DNA of 43,581 nucleotides from positions 1-43,581 of the forward strand of contig CALKPL010000048.1 of the NCBI GenBank assembly GCA_937991645.1, in the 5' to 3' direction. The notes below the pieces were generated by a model that was given only the letters and a program-made list of their open reading frames with translations, was not told the origin of the DNA and did no database searches. Shown in pieces: positions 17,759 through 25,834 of this stretch. The DNA comes from UMGS1783 sp900555065. GTDB lineage: Bacteria > Bacillota > Clostridia > Oscillospirales > UMGS1783. Made by a program: the position numbers and the translations under genes. The first letter of the stretch is position 1; every line of letters starts with the position of its first letter.

Positions 17759-19322
17759 AATCATAACGCTTGACTCCACGCTGCGCGACGGCGCGCAGGG
17801 CGCGGGCGTCGCTTTTTCCATAGAGGACAAGCTCGCCATCGTGCGTGCGCTCGACGATTTCGGCGTGGACTACGTCGAGGCCGGCAATCCCGGCTCCAAC
17901 CCCAAGGACGCGGCCTTTTTTGCGCGCGCGCACAGCCTCGCGTTGCGCCATGTGAAACTCTGCGCGTTTGGCGCGACCCGAAAAAAAGGCACTGCTGTGG
18001 AGCAGGACCGGGGCGTGCTCGCTTTGCGGGACGCGGGCACGTCCGTCGTCTCCCTGTTTGGCAAGGCGTGGGATATGCAGGTCGAGCGCGTGCTGGAGAC
18101 CGATGTACAGGAGAACCTGCGCATGATCGCAGACACCGTCGCCTATTTCAAGGCCCTTTCTAAAGAGGTTATATTCGATGCGGAACACTTTTTTGACGGC
18201 TACAGAGCAAATCCCGGCTACGCGCTGGAAACCCTGCGCACCGCGGAGGCCGCGGGCGCGGACGTCGTCTGCCTGTGCGATACGAACGGCGGCGCCATGC
18301 CGGAGGAAATATTTGAGGCTGCCCGTCGCGCCGTAGAGGTTTTGGGCTGCGCCGTGGGCGTGCACTGCCACAACGACGCGGGCGTCGCCGTCGCCGGCAC
18401 CCTTGCAGCCGTACGCGCCGGCGCGACCCATGTCCAGGGCACGTTTATCGGAATAGGCGAACGCTGCGGCAACGCCAACCTCAGCACCGTACTTGCAAAT
18501 TTACAGCTGAAATACGGTTACGAGTGCGTGCCCGCCGCCAACCTGCAGCGGCTGCGGCAAACGGCCCGGCTCATCGCCGAACGCACCAACGTGCGCCTCT
18601 CGCCGGGAATGCCGTATGTCGGTTCGTCCGCCTTCGCCCACAAAGGCGGTATGCATATCGACGGCGTGGAGAAGTGCGCCGAAAGCTTTGAACACATCGA
18701 CCCGGAACTTGTCGGGAACACCCGCAAACTGCTCACGAGCGAGATGGCGGGCCGCTCTACGATTGTGAACAAGATCCGCGTATTGGCGCCGGAGCTGGGG
18801 AAGGACTCAGACGAGATTGAACGTATCGTCGCGCGGTTAAAGCAGCTGGAGTTCGAGGGCTACCAGTTCGAGGCGGCCGAGAGCAGCTTTGCGCTGATCG
18901 TACGCAAAATTCTGGGCCGCTACCATCCCTTTTTCGAACTGGATCACTACCGTATCCTGGGCGAAAACGCGAAAGACGGCAGCCGGAACACCGGCGCGCT
19001 GATCAAGGTCAAGGTCGGCGACCGGACGGAGATCACCGCCGCCGAAGGCAACGGCCCCGTTCACGCGCTGGACTCCGCGCTGCGCAAGGCGCTGACCGTG
19101 TTCTATCCATCCCTGCGAAAAGTGCGCCTGACCGACTATAAAGTGCGCGTAATGGAGCCGAAGGACGGGACGGCGACCAAGGTCCGTGTCCTGATCGAAT
19201 CGACCGACGGCGAACGCATCTGGTCGACAGTCGGCGTGTCAACCGACATCATCGAGGCGTCATGGATCGCCCTGTGCGATTCAATCGAGTACAAGCTCAC
19301 CCTGGACGAGGAGCGCGCATAA
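17745..19322 (+). CDS. cimA: (R)-citramalate synthase
   Basis: 525 residues. It starts IITLDSTLRDGAQGAGVAFS and contains VHCHNDAGVAVAGTLAAVRAG, GIGERCGNANLSTVLANL and a C-terminal LeuA-type dimer domain. STLRDGAQ together with VEAGNPGSNPKD is characteristic of the CimA/LeuA2 branch, which makes citramalate from pyruvate and acetyl-CoA. That opens a threonine-independent route to 2-oxobutyrate and isoleucine. The GTG start lies within the end of leuA with GGAGGGG upstream. Co-transcription with leuA suggests joint control of leucine and isoleucine precursors. leuB and leuCD, which act on both products, are not in the window. Confidence 0.94.
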   Translation: MNGNKIITLDSTLRDGAQGAGVAFSIEDKLAIVRALDDFGVDYVEAGNPGSNPKDAAFFARAHSLALRHVKLCAFGATRKKGTAVEQDRGVLALRDAGTSVVSLFGKAWDMQVERVLETDVQENLRMIADTVAYFKALSKEVIFDAEHFFDGYRANPGYALETLRTAEAAGADVVCLCDTNGGAMPEEIFEAARRAVEVLGCAVGVHCHNDAGVAVAGTLAAVRAGATHVQGTFIGIGERCGNANLSTVLANLQLKYGYECVPAANLQRLRQTARLIAERTNVRLSPGMPYVGSSAFAHKGGMHIDGVEKCAESFEHIDPELVGNTRKLLTSEMAGRSTIVNKIRVLAPELGKDSDEIERIVARLKQLEFEGYQFEAAESSFALIVRKILGRYHPFFELDHYRILGENAKDGSRNTGALIKVKVGDRTEITAAEGNGPVHALDSALRKALTVFYPSLRKVRLTDYKVRVMEPKDGTATKVRVLIESTDGERIWSTVGVSTDIIEASWIALCDSIEYKLTLDEERA

Positions 19323-19375
19323 GAGAGGTCGGCATAAGCACAAACATATGAGCGAAAAAAAACGCCATATTATGT

Positions 19376-19406
19376 AAAAAGAGCGGCCGCACAGCCGCTC
19401 TTTTTT
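19376..19406 (+). terminator. Intrinsic terminator of the lon-cimA operon
   Basis: GAGCGGC (19381-19387) pairs with GCCGCTC (19394-19400), flanked by an A-run and followed by six T residues. The A-run on the other side means it could also work from the convergent S1-domain gene. Confidence 0.88.
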
Positions 19407-19519
19407 GTCAATGCTGCTGCGTCCGCATAAGCGGGCGCAGGACAAGGTCTCCACATGTATTCATTTGCAGGCAATCGGAAGTGCATATGGCGCGCGCCGC
19501 AAATACGCGTCGGGAGCAG

Positions 19520-19561
19520 TTGTCTCATACATACGGATTTGTCTCATCATACATACGGGTT
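19520..19561. repeat. Short imperfect direct repeat
   Basis: TTGTCTCATACATACGGATT (19520-19539) is followed at once by a second copy with a 3-nt insertion, TTGTCTCATCATACATACGG, running to the stop of the S1-domain gene. Meaning unknown. Confidence 0.65.
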
Positions 19562-20481
19562 TAGAAAACGCTCTCTATTCTCCGGCTGCACTGATCCGGG
19601 GAATACTGCCATCGGTCGATATGCCCGCCTGTGATAAAGTAGTGGAACGGCGCGGGTACGGCTTTTTCCGGGCTGGCATCAATAACCGAGAGCTTGACTT
19701 TCATCTTCTCCGGAATAATATTTTTTATGTACACCGCCGCAGTATGCCCCTGCGTGAGCGTTTCGGAGGGCTCTGCCAGTCCCGCGAGGTTGGGCGTAAG
19801 CTCAATAAAGGTGCCATAACTCTCCACGCTGCGTATAATGCCCGAAACAGTCTGCCCCGGCGTAAATAGCGCCGCGTTTTCCTCCCAGGTCCCCAACAGC
19901 TCCTTGTGCGAGAGCGAGATGCGGCGCAGGTCGAAGTCGATTTCCTTGACAACGGCCAAAATCCCCTGTCCCACTGTAAACCGGTCGGCAGGGTGGGCGA
20001 TACGCGAGATGGAAATGTTGTCGATGGTAATCAGCGACGTGACCCCGCACCCGATATCCACAAAAGCGCCGAACGGCTCGAGATGCGTCACCCGCGCTTC
20101 GATCACGTCGCCTGGAGACAGGTGGCTGAGGCAGTAGGAGAGGCATTCCTCCTGTACCCGCGCGCGGGACAGAATAGGCACAATATCCTGTCCGTCCCTG
20201 GCAATGTCCATAATGCGGAAAGCGACCGGTTTATTGACCCGCGAGATGATCGCAATTTCCCGCGCCGTTCCCTCCCGGATGCCCATCGCCGCCTCCTTGC
20301 GGGGCATGAACCCGGTAAACCCTCCCACCTGTACGAGCAGGTTGTGGTCTTTGTCGCATAGAATCGCGCGCCCTTCCAGGATGGTTCCCTGTATCATCGC
20401 CCGCTGCAGGTCGAGCTCGGTCCACTGCGCGGCGTCTTCCGTTTGCGCCGGCATGCGGCCTTCCGGTTTATAGACAGCCAT
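19561..20481 (-). CDS. S1 RNA-binding domain protein (ribosomal protein S1-like)
   Basis: 306 residues, read leftward. It holds a degenerate S1-like region (about 30-100) with LLVQVGGFTGFMPRKEAAMG, then two clearer S1 motifs. One is GDVIEARVTHLEPFGAFVDIG to RRISLSHKELLGTWEEN; the other is VSGIIRSVESYGTFIELTP to the KVKLSVID region. Short S1-like proteins of this type are common in Clostridia and often annotated as 30S ribosomal protein S1, but this one is shorter than a true six-repeat RpsA. Its role in translation initiation or RNA binding is therefore an inference. The ATG has AAAGGAGGACAAAAAC upstream. It is divergent from apbE and convergent with cimA, so it is a single-gene unit. Confidence 0.88.
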   Translation of the reverse strand: MAVYKPEGRMPAQTEDAAQWTELDLQRAMIQGTILEGRAILCDKDHNLLVQVGGFTGFMPRKEAAMGIREGTAREIAIISRVNKPVAFRIMDIARDGQDIVPILSRARVQEECLSYCLSHLSPGDVIEARVTHLEPFGAFVDIGCGVTSLITIDNISISRIAHPADRFTVGQGILAVVKEIDFDLRRISLSHKELLGTWEENAALFTPGQTVSGIIRSVESYGTFIELTPNLAGLAEPSETLTQGHTAAVYIKNIIPEKMKVKLSVIDASPEKAVPAPFHYFITGGHIDRWQYSPDQCSRRIESVF

Positions 20482-20605
20482 GTTTTTGTCCTCCTTTGTC
20501 TTTTGCTATATAGATATGTGTCCGCGCCATGAAGTATTCCGGCTGCCTGTCGTAAAAAACGGTCTGAAATCGACAAAACATTCCATGAATTTTTGAAGAG
20601 GTATA

Positions 20606-20634
20606 TTGATCTTGTAAAAAAAATATGCTATTAT
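20606..20634 (+). promoter_or_regulatory. Sigma-A promoter of apbE
   Basis: TTGATC (20606-20611), 17-nt spacer, TATTAT (20629-20634), 70 nt before the apbE start. Confidence 0.72.
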
Positions 20635-20704
20635 CAAAAAGTAGGGAAGCAGAGCGCGTCTGCCGCCTGCAAGAGCTGAAATAGCCTTTTGGGAGTGTCG
20701 TATT

Positions 20705-21778
20705 TTGAAAGGGAGAAAAATATTTCGCGCAGTTGCCGTAAGCCTTGTGCTTATGGTTCTTTTTGCGTGTTGCGGATGCAGTGGTCTGCGGCAAGAGCGT
20801 TATTCCAGTTCCTTTTTCGATACGTTTGACACGCTTGTAACCGTCTATGGATACGCGAAGGACGCGACTGAGTTCAACGAATATATGGGGATTGCCCACA
20901 GCCGTTTCATTGAACTGCATGAACTGTTTGATATTTACAATAATTATGAGGGCGTAAACAATATCAAGACCATCAACGACAACGCGGGCGTGGAACCGGT
21001 CAAGGTCAGCCGGGAGATCATAGACCTGCTTCTGGAGGCCAAGCGCCTGTATGCGGAAACAGGCGGCAAGGTAAACGTGGCTATGGGCTCCGTGCTAAGC
21101 ATCTGGCACGACTATCGCGAATCGGGTCTGGCAGAGCCGGAGCTTGCGGAGCTCCCGCCGTATGACATGCTGGAGCAGGCCGGTTTGCACACCGATCTCG
21201 ACCAGGTGATCATCGACGAGCAGACCGGCACCGTCTACATAGAAGACGCCCTGCTCCGTCTCGATGTGGGCGCCATAGCCAAGGGCTACGCCTGCCAGCT
21301 TGTGAAGCAGGAGCTGGTGGAGGCGGGGTTTGAGTCGTTCGTTATCAGCGCGGGCGGAAACGTGTGCACGTCGGGCGAGCCGGCGGAAGAAGGGCAGACT
21401 TCGTGGCTGATCGGGATTCAGAACCCTGACACCCAGGCCGCCGCCGAGATTGTGGACACCATAGAGGTGCGGGACAAATCGGTCGTCACCGCGGGCGGTT
21501 ATCAGCGCTACTATACGGTAAACGGCGAGCGCTACCACCATATCATAGACGGGGACACGCTCATGCCCGCCAACTACTATGAGAGCGTCACAGTCATCGC
21601 GGATGATTCCGGCGTGGCCGATTTCCTGTCCACAACCCTGTTTCTGATGCCGCTCGACGAAGGCAAAGCGCTCGCCGGAGAAATGGGCGTAGACGCGATG
21701 TGGATTTTCAAGGACGGCACCTTCGACAATACCGACGGCTACCGGCAGTATTCCGCATACTATATGGCGAGCAGCTGA
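20705..21778 (+). CDS. apbE: FAD:protein FMN transferase, lipoprotein
   Basis: 357 residues. A lipoprotein signal (residues 1-25, hydrophobic core then LFAC with Cys22 as the likely lipidated residue) places it outside the membrane. The ApbE domain follows, with LDVGAIAKGYA, ISAGGNVCTSG and YHHIIDGDTLMPA. ApbE uses FAD and Mg2+ to attach FMN through a phosphoester to Thr/Ser of flavoproteins such as RnfG/RnfD, NqrB/NqrC or extracellular electron-transfer reductases. None of these targets is in the window. The start is TTG at 20705, supported by GGGAG at 20691-20695 and the position of the signal peptide. It has its own promoter. Confidence 0.93.
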   Translation: MKGRKIFRAVAVSLVLMVLFACCGCSGLRQERYSSSFFDTFDTLVTVYGYAKDATEFNEYMGIAHSRFIELHELFDIYNNYEGVNNIKTINDNAGVEPVKVSREIIDLLLEAKRLYAETGGKVNVAMGSVLSIWHDYRESGLAEPELAELPPYDMLEQAGLHTDLDQVIIDEQTGTVYIEDALLRLDVGAIAKGYACQLVKQELVEAGFESFVISAGGNVCTSGEPAEEGQTSWLIGIQNPDTQAAAEIVDTIEVRDKSVVTAGGYQRYYTVNGERYHHIIDGDTLMPANYYESVTVIADDSGVADFLSTTLFLMPLDEGKALAGEMGVDAMWIFKDGTFDNTDGYRQYSAYYMASS

Positions 21779-21793
21779 GCGCATGAATTTGCT

Positions 21794-21822
21794 TTGACAA
21801 TGCGCGAATTTTGATGTATAAT
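21794..21822 (+). promoter_or_regulatory. Consensus sigma-A promoter of darA-holB-ricT
   Basis: TTGACA (21794-21799), 17-nt spacer, TATAAT (21817-21822), 74 nt before darA. Confidence 0.9.
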
Positions 21823-21895
21823 AGAAGCAGTATGAATCATATACTCTACCGGCAACCGAATCGGCGGCCGGTTGGAGCGGACAGGAGGAATATCT

Positions 21896-22219
21896 GTGAA
21901 ACTGGTATTGGCAATTGTGAACTCGGACGACAGCGCCGACGTAATGCGCGCGCTGACGAAAGAGGGTATACAGGTCACCAAGCTTGCGACGACGGGCGGG
22001 TTCCTTATGGCTGGGAATACGACGTTTATGATTGGCACCGAGGAAGAAAAGGTAGACGGGATCCTGGAGATCATCCGTAAGTACAGCCACAAGCGGACGC
22101 AGGCGATGCCGGCGTCGACCGCCTATTCGGCGGGCATGTACGCGTCCTATCCAGTGGAGCTCACCGTTGGCGGCGCAACTGTGCTGGTGCTCAATGTCGA
22201 GCGCTTTGAGAAGGTCTGA
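21896..22219 (+). CDS. darA: Cyclic-di-AMP receptor DarA (PstA/YaaQ)
   Basis: 107 residues, PII-like trimeric fold. KLVLAIVNSDDSADVMRALT, then VTKLATTGGFLMAGNTTFMIG, and the C-terminal VGGATVLVLNVERFEKV are the family signature. The protein binds c-di-AMP between subunits; its downstream output is not well understood. The GTG at 21896 follows AGGAGGAATATCT; an in-frame upstream ATG at 21872 lacks a binding site. The order darA-holB-ricT matches the Bacillus yaaQ-yaaR-holB-yaaT neighbourhood, without yaaR. A consensus promoter lies upstream. Confidence 0.95.
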   Translation: MKLVLAIVNSDDSADVMRALTKEGIQVTKLATTGGFLMAGNTTFMIGTEEEKVDGILEIIRKYSHKRTQAMPASTAYSAGMYASYPVELTVGGATVLVLNVERFEKV

Positions 22220-22230
22220 GCGTTTCCCTT

Positions 22231-23061
22231 ATGCGAAAAGAGGAGATTTACGCGGGGATTGGGCGTATGTTCACAGCAGGCCGCGTTCCCCACGCAATAT
22301 TTCTGGTTTCAGATGAACTCGACGCAGCGAGGGATATCGCTGCGTCGATTGTTTGCCGGGAGAAAACCTTTCCCGCCTGCGGCCGTTGCCCGGCCTGCAT
22401 GAAGTCGCAGCGGCGCGTGCATCCGGACGTGCGCGTTATCGAGGCGGAGAAGGACACGATCACCGTCGAACAGGTCCGCCGCCTGCGCGCCGACGCATAC
22501 GTCAAGCCCAACGACGGCGACGCCAGGGTCTTTATTATCCCCGGCGCGTCGAGGATGACGCCGCAGGCGCAGAACGCGTTGCTGAAAGTGCTGGAACAGC
22601 CGCCGGCGGGCGTGACGTTCTTGCTCTGCGACCGCCGTGCCGACGGAATATTGGAGACTCTTCGCTCCCGGCTTGTAACCTTTTCGTTCACGGAGGCTTC
22701 CGAGCCGGACGGCGGCGGGTTCGACCGCGCCGCGCCGCTGCTGGAGGCCGCCGTCCGCGGGCAGGCGCACGGCGTGTACGAAGCGGCGGCCGCCGCATGC
22801 AAAACGCGCGAACAGGCGGTTGTATTCTGGGAGAGCCTGCTGCGCGCGCTGCGGGATCTGATGCTGCTGCGCGAAGCGCCCGGCCGTGTCGCGGTGGCCG
22901 CGCCGGCGCAGGCGCGCGAGCTCGCGCGCAGCTTCGGCACCGGCGCGCTCATAAAAATGTACGATTTGGCGCAGGCCGCTTTGATAAGTGTGGAAAATGC
23001 GGGCAATATAGGATTGGCAACCGCCGCGTTTGCGGCAGGTATACAGGAGGAGTTATTTTGA
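22231..23061 (+). CDS. holB: DNA polymerase III subunit delta-prime
   Basis: 276 residues. It has the clamp-loader delta' layout: N-terminal AAA+-like domain, a four-Cys zinc module (CREKTFPACGRCPACMKS), the DARVFIIPGASRMTPQAQNALL segment and LKVLEQPPAGVTFLL. It forms part of the clamp-loader complex that places the beta clamp on DNA. The usual P-loop is not recognisable: the equivalent stretch reads FLVSDELDAARD, so this subunit should not hydrolyse ATP. It begins 11 nt after darA with only a weak ribosome binding site and overlaps ricT by 4 nt. Confidence 0.93.
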   Translation: MRKEEIYAGIGRMFTAGRVPHAIFLVSDELDAARDIAASIVCREKTFPACGRCPACMKSQRRVHPDVRVIEAEKDTITVEQVRRLRADAYVKPNDGDARVFIIPGASRMTPQAQNALLKVLEQPPAGVTFLLCDRRADGILETLRSRLVTFSFTEASEPDGGGFDRAAPLLEAAVRGQAHGVYEAAAAACKTREQAVVFWESLLRALRDLMLLREAPGRVAVAAPAQARELARSFGTGALIKMYDLAQAALISVENAGNIGLATAAFAAGIQEELF

Positions 23062-23915
23062 CGGAAGTAATCGGCGTCCGGTTCAAGCGCGTCGGGAAAG
23101 TGTACTATTTCAACCCGGACAAGCTCAATATACCGACGGGCGCGCATGTGATTGTGGAGACGGCCCGCGGCGTAGAGATGGGCGAGGTCGTGCTCGCCAA
23201 CCATATGGTGGAGGACGGCGCTGTCGTCCAGCCGCTGAAAAAGGTCATCCGCGTCGCCACGGATAAGGATATGGCGACGGTGGAACGCCACAAGAAAAAG
23301 GAGAAAGAGACGTTCGCGGTCTGTGAAAAGGCGATTGCGGAGCATGGGCTCGACATGAAGCTGGTGGATGTGGAATACACTTTTGACGGCAACAAAATCC
23401 TGTTCTATTTCACGGCCGACGGCAGGGTCGATTTCCGCGAGCTGGTCAAAGACCTTGCGTCGCGGTTCAAAACGCGCATCGAGCTGCGGCAGATCGGCGT
23501 GCGCGACGAGGCCAAGATGCAGGGCGGCCTGGGCGTATGCGGCAAGGAACTGTGCTGCACCCAGTTTCTGGGTGAATTTGCGCCCGTGTCGATTAAAATG
23601 GCGAAGGAACAGGGCCTTTCTCTCAACCCCGCCAAGATTTCGGGCACCTGCGGCCGGCTCATGTGCTGCCTCAAATTTGAGCAGGCGGCTTACGAGTCGC
23701 TTACAAAGATCACGCCGGGCGTGGGCGCGCTTGTCCAAACGCCCGAATACCGCGGCGTCGTCACCGAGGTAAACCTCCTGCGCGGCATTGTGAAAGTGCG
23801 TAAGGAGAACGATTCGGAGGCCCAGCCCAAAGCCTTTCAGCGCAAGGATGTAAAAATTCTGAAAAACGCCTCCGAGTACGCGCCTTCCTACGCGAACGAC
23901 CTTGATAAGGATTAG
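23058..23915 (+). CDS. ricT: PSP1-domain protein RicT (YaaT)
   Basis: 285 residues. It begins TEVIGVRFKRVGKVYYFNPD and has the PSP1 domain in the middle, then the cysteine motifs CGKELCCTQFLGEF and CGRLMCCLKFE expected for Fe-S binding in the RicA-RicF-RicT (Y-) complex. In Bacillus that complex affects mRNA processing by RNase Y, sporulation and competence. The start is a TTG at 23058 overlapping the holB stop, with CAGGAGGAG at 23044-23052; the reading frame stays open further upstream inside holB, but that part is a shadow. RicA and RicF are not encoded nearby. Confidence 0.93.
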   Translation: MTEVIGVRFKRVGKVYYFNPDKLNIPTGAHVIVETARGVEMGEVVLANHMVEDGAVVQPLKKVIRVATDKDMATVERHKKKEKETFAVCEKAIAEHGLDMKLVDVEYTFDGNKILFYFTADGRVDFRELVKDLASRFKTRIELRQIGVRDEAKMQGGLGVCGKELCCTQFLGEFAPVSIKMAKEQGLSLNPAKISGTCGRLMCCLKFEQAAYESLTKITPGVGALVQTPEYRGVVTEVNLLRGIVKVRKENDSEAQPKAFQRKDVKILKNASEYAPSYANDLDKD

Positions 23916-23942
23916 GTTTTTTAAGAAACGGGCGCGCATATA

Positions 23943-23971
23943 TTGTTTTTTTTGCCCGGATATGCTAGAAT
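23943..23971 (+). promoter_or_regulatory. Extended -10 promoter of the ferredoxin gene
   Basis: TTGTTT (23943-23948), 17-nt spacer, TGC-TAGAAT (-10 at 23966-23971) with an extended -10 TG. Confidence 0.75.
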
Positions 23972-24002
23972 CTAATTAAAGAAATAGAGGAGGGTGGTAA
24001 CA

Positions 24003-24173
24003 ATGGCATACATAATCAATGACGAGTGCATCAACTGCGGCAGCTGCGAGAGCGAATGTCCCGTAAGCGCGATCTCCGAAGGCGATGGCAAATACGTCAT
24101 CGACGAAGGCACCTGCATCGATTGTGGCGCCTGCGCCGGCGTTTGCCCGGTATCCGCGCCGCAGCCGCAGTAA
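24003..24173 (+). CDS. Ferredoxin, 2[4Fe-4S] bacterial type
   Basis: 56 residues, the size of clostridial ferredoxins. Two CxxCxxCxxxCP clusters are present: CINCGSCESECPVSAI in the first half and CIDCGACAGVCPVSAP in the second, so two [4Fe-4S] clusters are expected. It is a small soluble electron carrier for anaerobic metabolism (pyruvate:ferredoxin oxidoreductase, hydrogenase, Rnf and similar). The ATG follows AGAGGAGGGTGGTAACA. It has its own extended -10 promoter and a strong terminator, so it is monocistronic. Confidence 0.96.
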   Translation: MAYIINDECINCGSCESECPVSAISEGDGKYVIDEGTCIDCGACAGVCPVSAPQPQ

Positions 24174-24198
24174 TTGTAACGCCGTACACAATACGAGG

Positions 24199-24232
24199 GG
24201 GATTCCCTGCACAGCAGGGAATCCCTTTTTCT
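24199..24232 (+). terminator. Intrinsic terminator after ferredoxin gene
   Basis: GGGATTCCCTGC (24199-24210), ACA loop, GCAGGGAATCCC (24214-24225), then TTTTTCTT. Perfect 12-bp stem. Confidence 0.95.
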
Positions 24233-24301
24233 TAAACGGCGTTTATCGTGTTATGTAATGCGGCCGCGCCTGGCGCGCGGGCCTGAAACGGAGTAAGACG
24301 T

Positions 24302-25030
24302 ATGCTGAACAAAGGTGAAGAGATACACGACCTGCCTGCGCCCGGATACAGGCTGATACAGGACCGGGCCCACTTCCGCTACGGCACGGACGCCGTCCTG
24401 CTCGCCGATTTCTGCCGTCGGGACAAAAGCGCGCCCGCAGCGGACCTCGGCGCGGGCACGGGCGCGCTGTCCATCCTGCTTCTGGCCGGCGCGAAGGCGG
24501 CGCGCGTCGACGCGGTCGAGCTCCAGCCGCGCCTGTGCGATATGGCGCGGCGCAGCGCGCAGCTCAACGGCCTGTCCGCGCGCATGGCCGTATACGAAGC
24601 GGACCTGCGCCGTCTGGACGGCGTCCTCGAAGCCGGGACGTACGGCAGCGTGGTCTGCAACCCGCCTTACCGTGCCGAGGGCGCGGGCAGGATTAGCCCC
24701 GATCCCGCCCGCCGCGCGGCCCTGTTCGAGACCGAGTGCACACTCGCAGACGCGCTCGCCGCCGGCTTGCGCCTGCTGCGCAGCCGCGGCCGCATGTACC
24801 TGTGCCATCGCCCGGCCCGCCTGTGCGACCTCGCGTCCTGCGCGCGGGAATACGGCGGGGAACTCAAGCGCATCCGGTTTGTGCACCCGTACGCGGACAA
24901 ACCCGCGTCGCTTCTGCTGGCCGAGATCTGTAAGGATGGAAAGCCCGGCCTTTTGTGCGAGCCGCCGCTGGTTCTGTACGCGGAAAAGGGCGAGCAGACG
25001 GCGCAGCTGCGCCGCATTTACGGCTGGTAA
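24302..25030 (+). CDS. tRNA1(Val) (adenine37-N6)-methyltransferase-like protein
   Basis: 242 residues, TrmN6/YabB/YfiC family. The SAM-binding loop is LGAGTGALSILLLAGAKAARVDAVELQPRLCDMARR and the catalytic motif is VVCNPPYRAEGAGR. The N-terminus DRAHFRYGTDAVLLADF is also typical. It lies downstream of ricT as in the Bacillus yaaT-yabA-yabB cluster, with a ferredoxin gene inserted between. The ATG follows CGGAGTAAGACGT. In E. coli the family makes m6A37 in tRNA1Val; the tRNA target here is an inference. Confidence 0.9.
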   Translation: MLNKGEEIHDLPAPGYRLIQDRAHFRYGTDAVLLADFCRRDKSAPAADLGAGTGALSILLLAGAKAARVDAVELQPRLCDMARRSAQLNGLSARMAVYEADLRRLDGVLEAGTYGSVVCNPPYRAEGAGRISPDPARRAALFETECTLADALAAGLRLLRSRGRMYLCHRPARLCDLASCAREYGGELKRIRFVHPYADKPASLLLAEICKDGKPGLLCEPPLVLYAEKGEQTAQLRRIYGW

Positions 25031-25695
25031 CTGAGTCTCCGCCCGCGCTCGGTCCGTCATGCGCCTGCGCCGGCACTGCGCGCCGCCCGGTTCCCGGCCC
25101 CGATGCTTGTTGACGACGCGCCGCGGCGTATCGTATCACATGTCTACAACCTGTTGGCCGCTTCCGGTTTCCGGCCGGCCCGGTTATCCATAGCTTGTCT
25201 TTTATTCCGTTTTACGCCGGCCATCCGCGGTTCCGCGTCCCGGCGCCGGCCATGCCGTGCACAGCATCGGACCTGTTCAATCCCGGCGCATCCGGCCCCC
25301 GTGTTTTTGCAGCGCCCCGCCTGCGTCTGCGCCCACCCCCGCCGTCTATTTCGCCCGTCCGGCTTCGGCCGCCGGAATCCGTGCGCTTGCAACCATTCGC
25401 CGTCTTTTACATATGCGCCGCGTACCCCCGTGCGCTTTCATACGCCGCCGTCTCCCCGCGCCCGGCGCGCCTTTTCCCGTCCAGGCCTGCGCGCCGGACG
25501 CAAAGCCCCCGGTCCCGCCGCGCTCCTTTTGTCTTGCGCCGTCCCGCGCCGTCCCATTCCGGCAGGATTGTGCGGCCCGCGCGGGCCGGCCCGCTTCTGT
25601 GCAAAAACAAACAAAAATTCAAGCCGGGACGCCGCCCGCACCATTCCGCAGATGTTGTGCAAAATCGCCTGTAAAGCCGCATTTTCAAAAAATAC
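25031..25695. other. 665-nt gene-free C-rich region
   Basis: Open frames exist on both strands because of the GC bias, but none has a good ribosome binding site or a recognisable protein. The + strand is strikingly poor in A and rich in C through about 25600, then turns A+T rich just before the murA promoters. I see no tRNA, RNase P, SRP or tmRNA landmark in it. Confidence 0.6.
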
Positions 25696-25724
25696 TTGAA
25701 ATAATCATGAAAAAAAACTATAAT
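25696..25724 (+). promoter_or_regulatory. murA promoter P1
   Basis: TTGAAA (25696-25701), 17-nt spacer, TATAAT (25719-25724). Confidence 0.8.
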
Positions 25725-25771
25725 ATTCTATACGGGATACGCCCGAATTAGAGATTTTTTTTATCCATTCG

Positions 25772-25780
25772 TGGTATAAT
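25772..25780 (+). promoter_or_regulatory. murA promoter P2 (extended -10)
   Basis: TGG-TATAAT with the -10 at 25775-25780, no clear -35, 54 nt before murA. It would give a second, shorter leader. Confidence 0.6.
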
Positions 25781-25834
25781 AGCATTGGAGATAGAAAACG
25801 GACAAAAAAACAGCACCTTTCGGAGGTACGGAAA

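Noticed and set aside
22353..23057. Open frame continuing upstream of ricT through holB
   Set aside because: It is in another frame of holB; the real start is TTG 23058 with AGGAGG and the conserved RicT N-terminus.
25103..25751. Overlapping + strand frames of 159-198 codons in the gap before murA
   Set aside because: All three frames are open because the region is C-rich; products are Pro/Arg/Ala-rich low complexity and no start has a good site.
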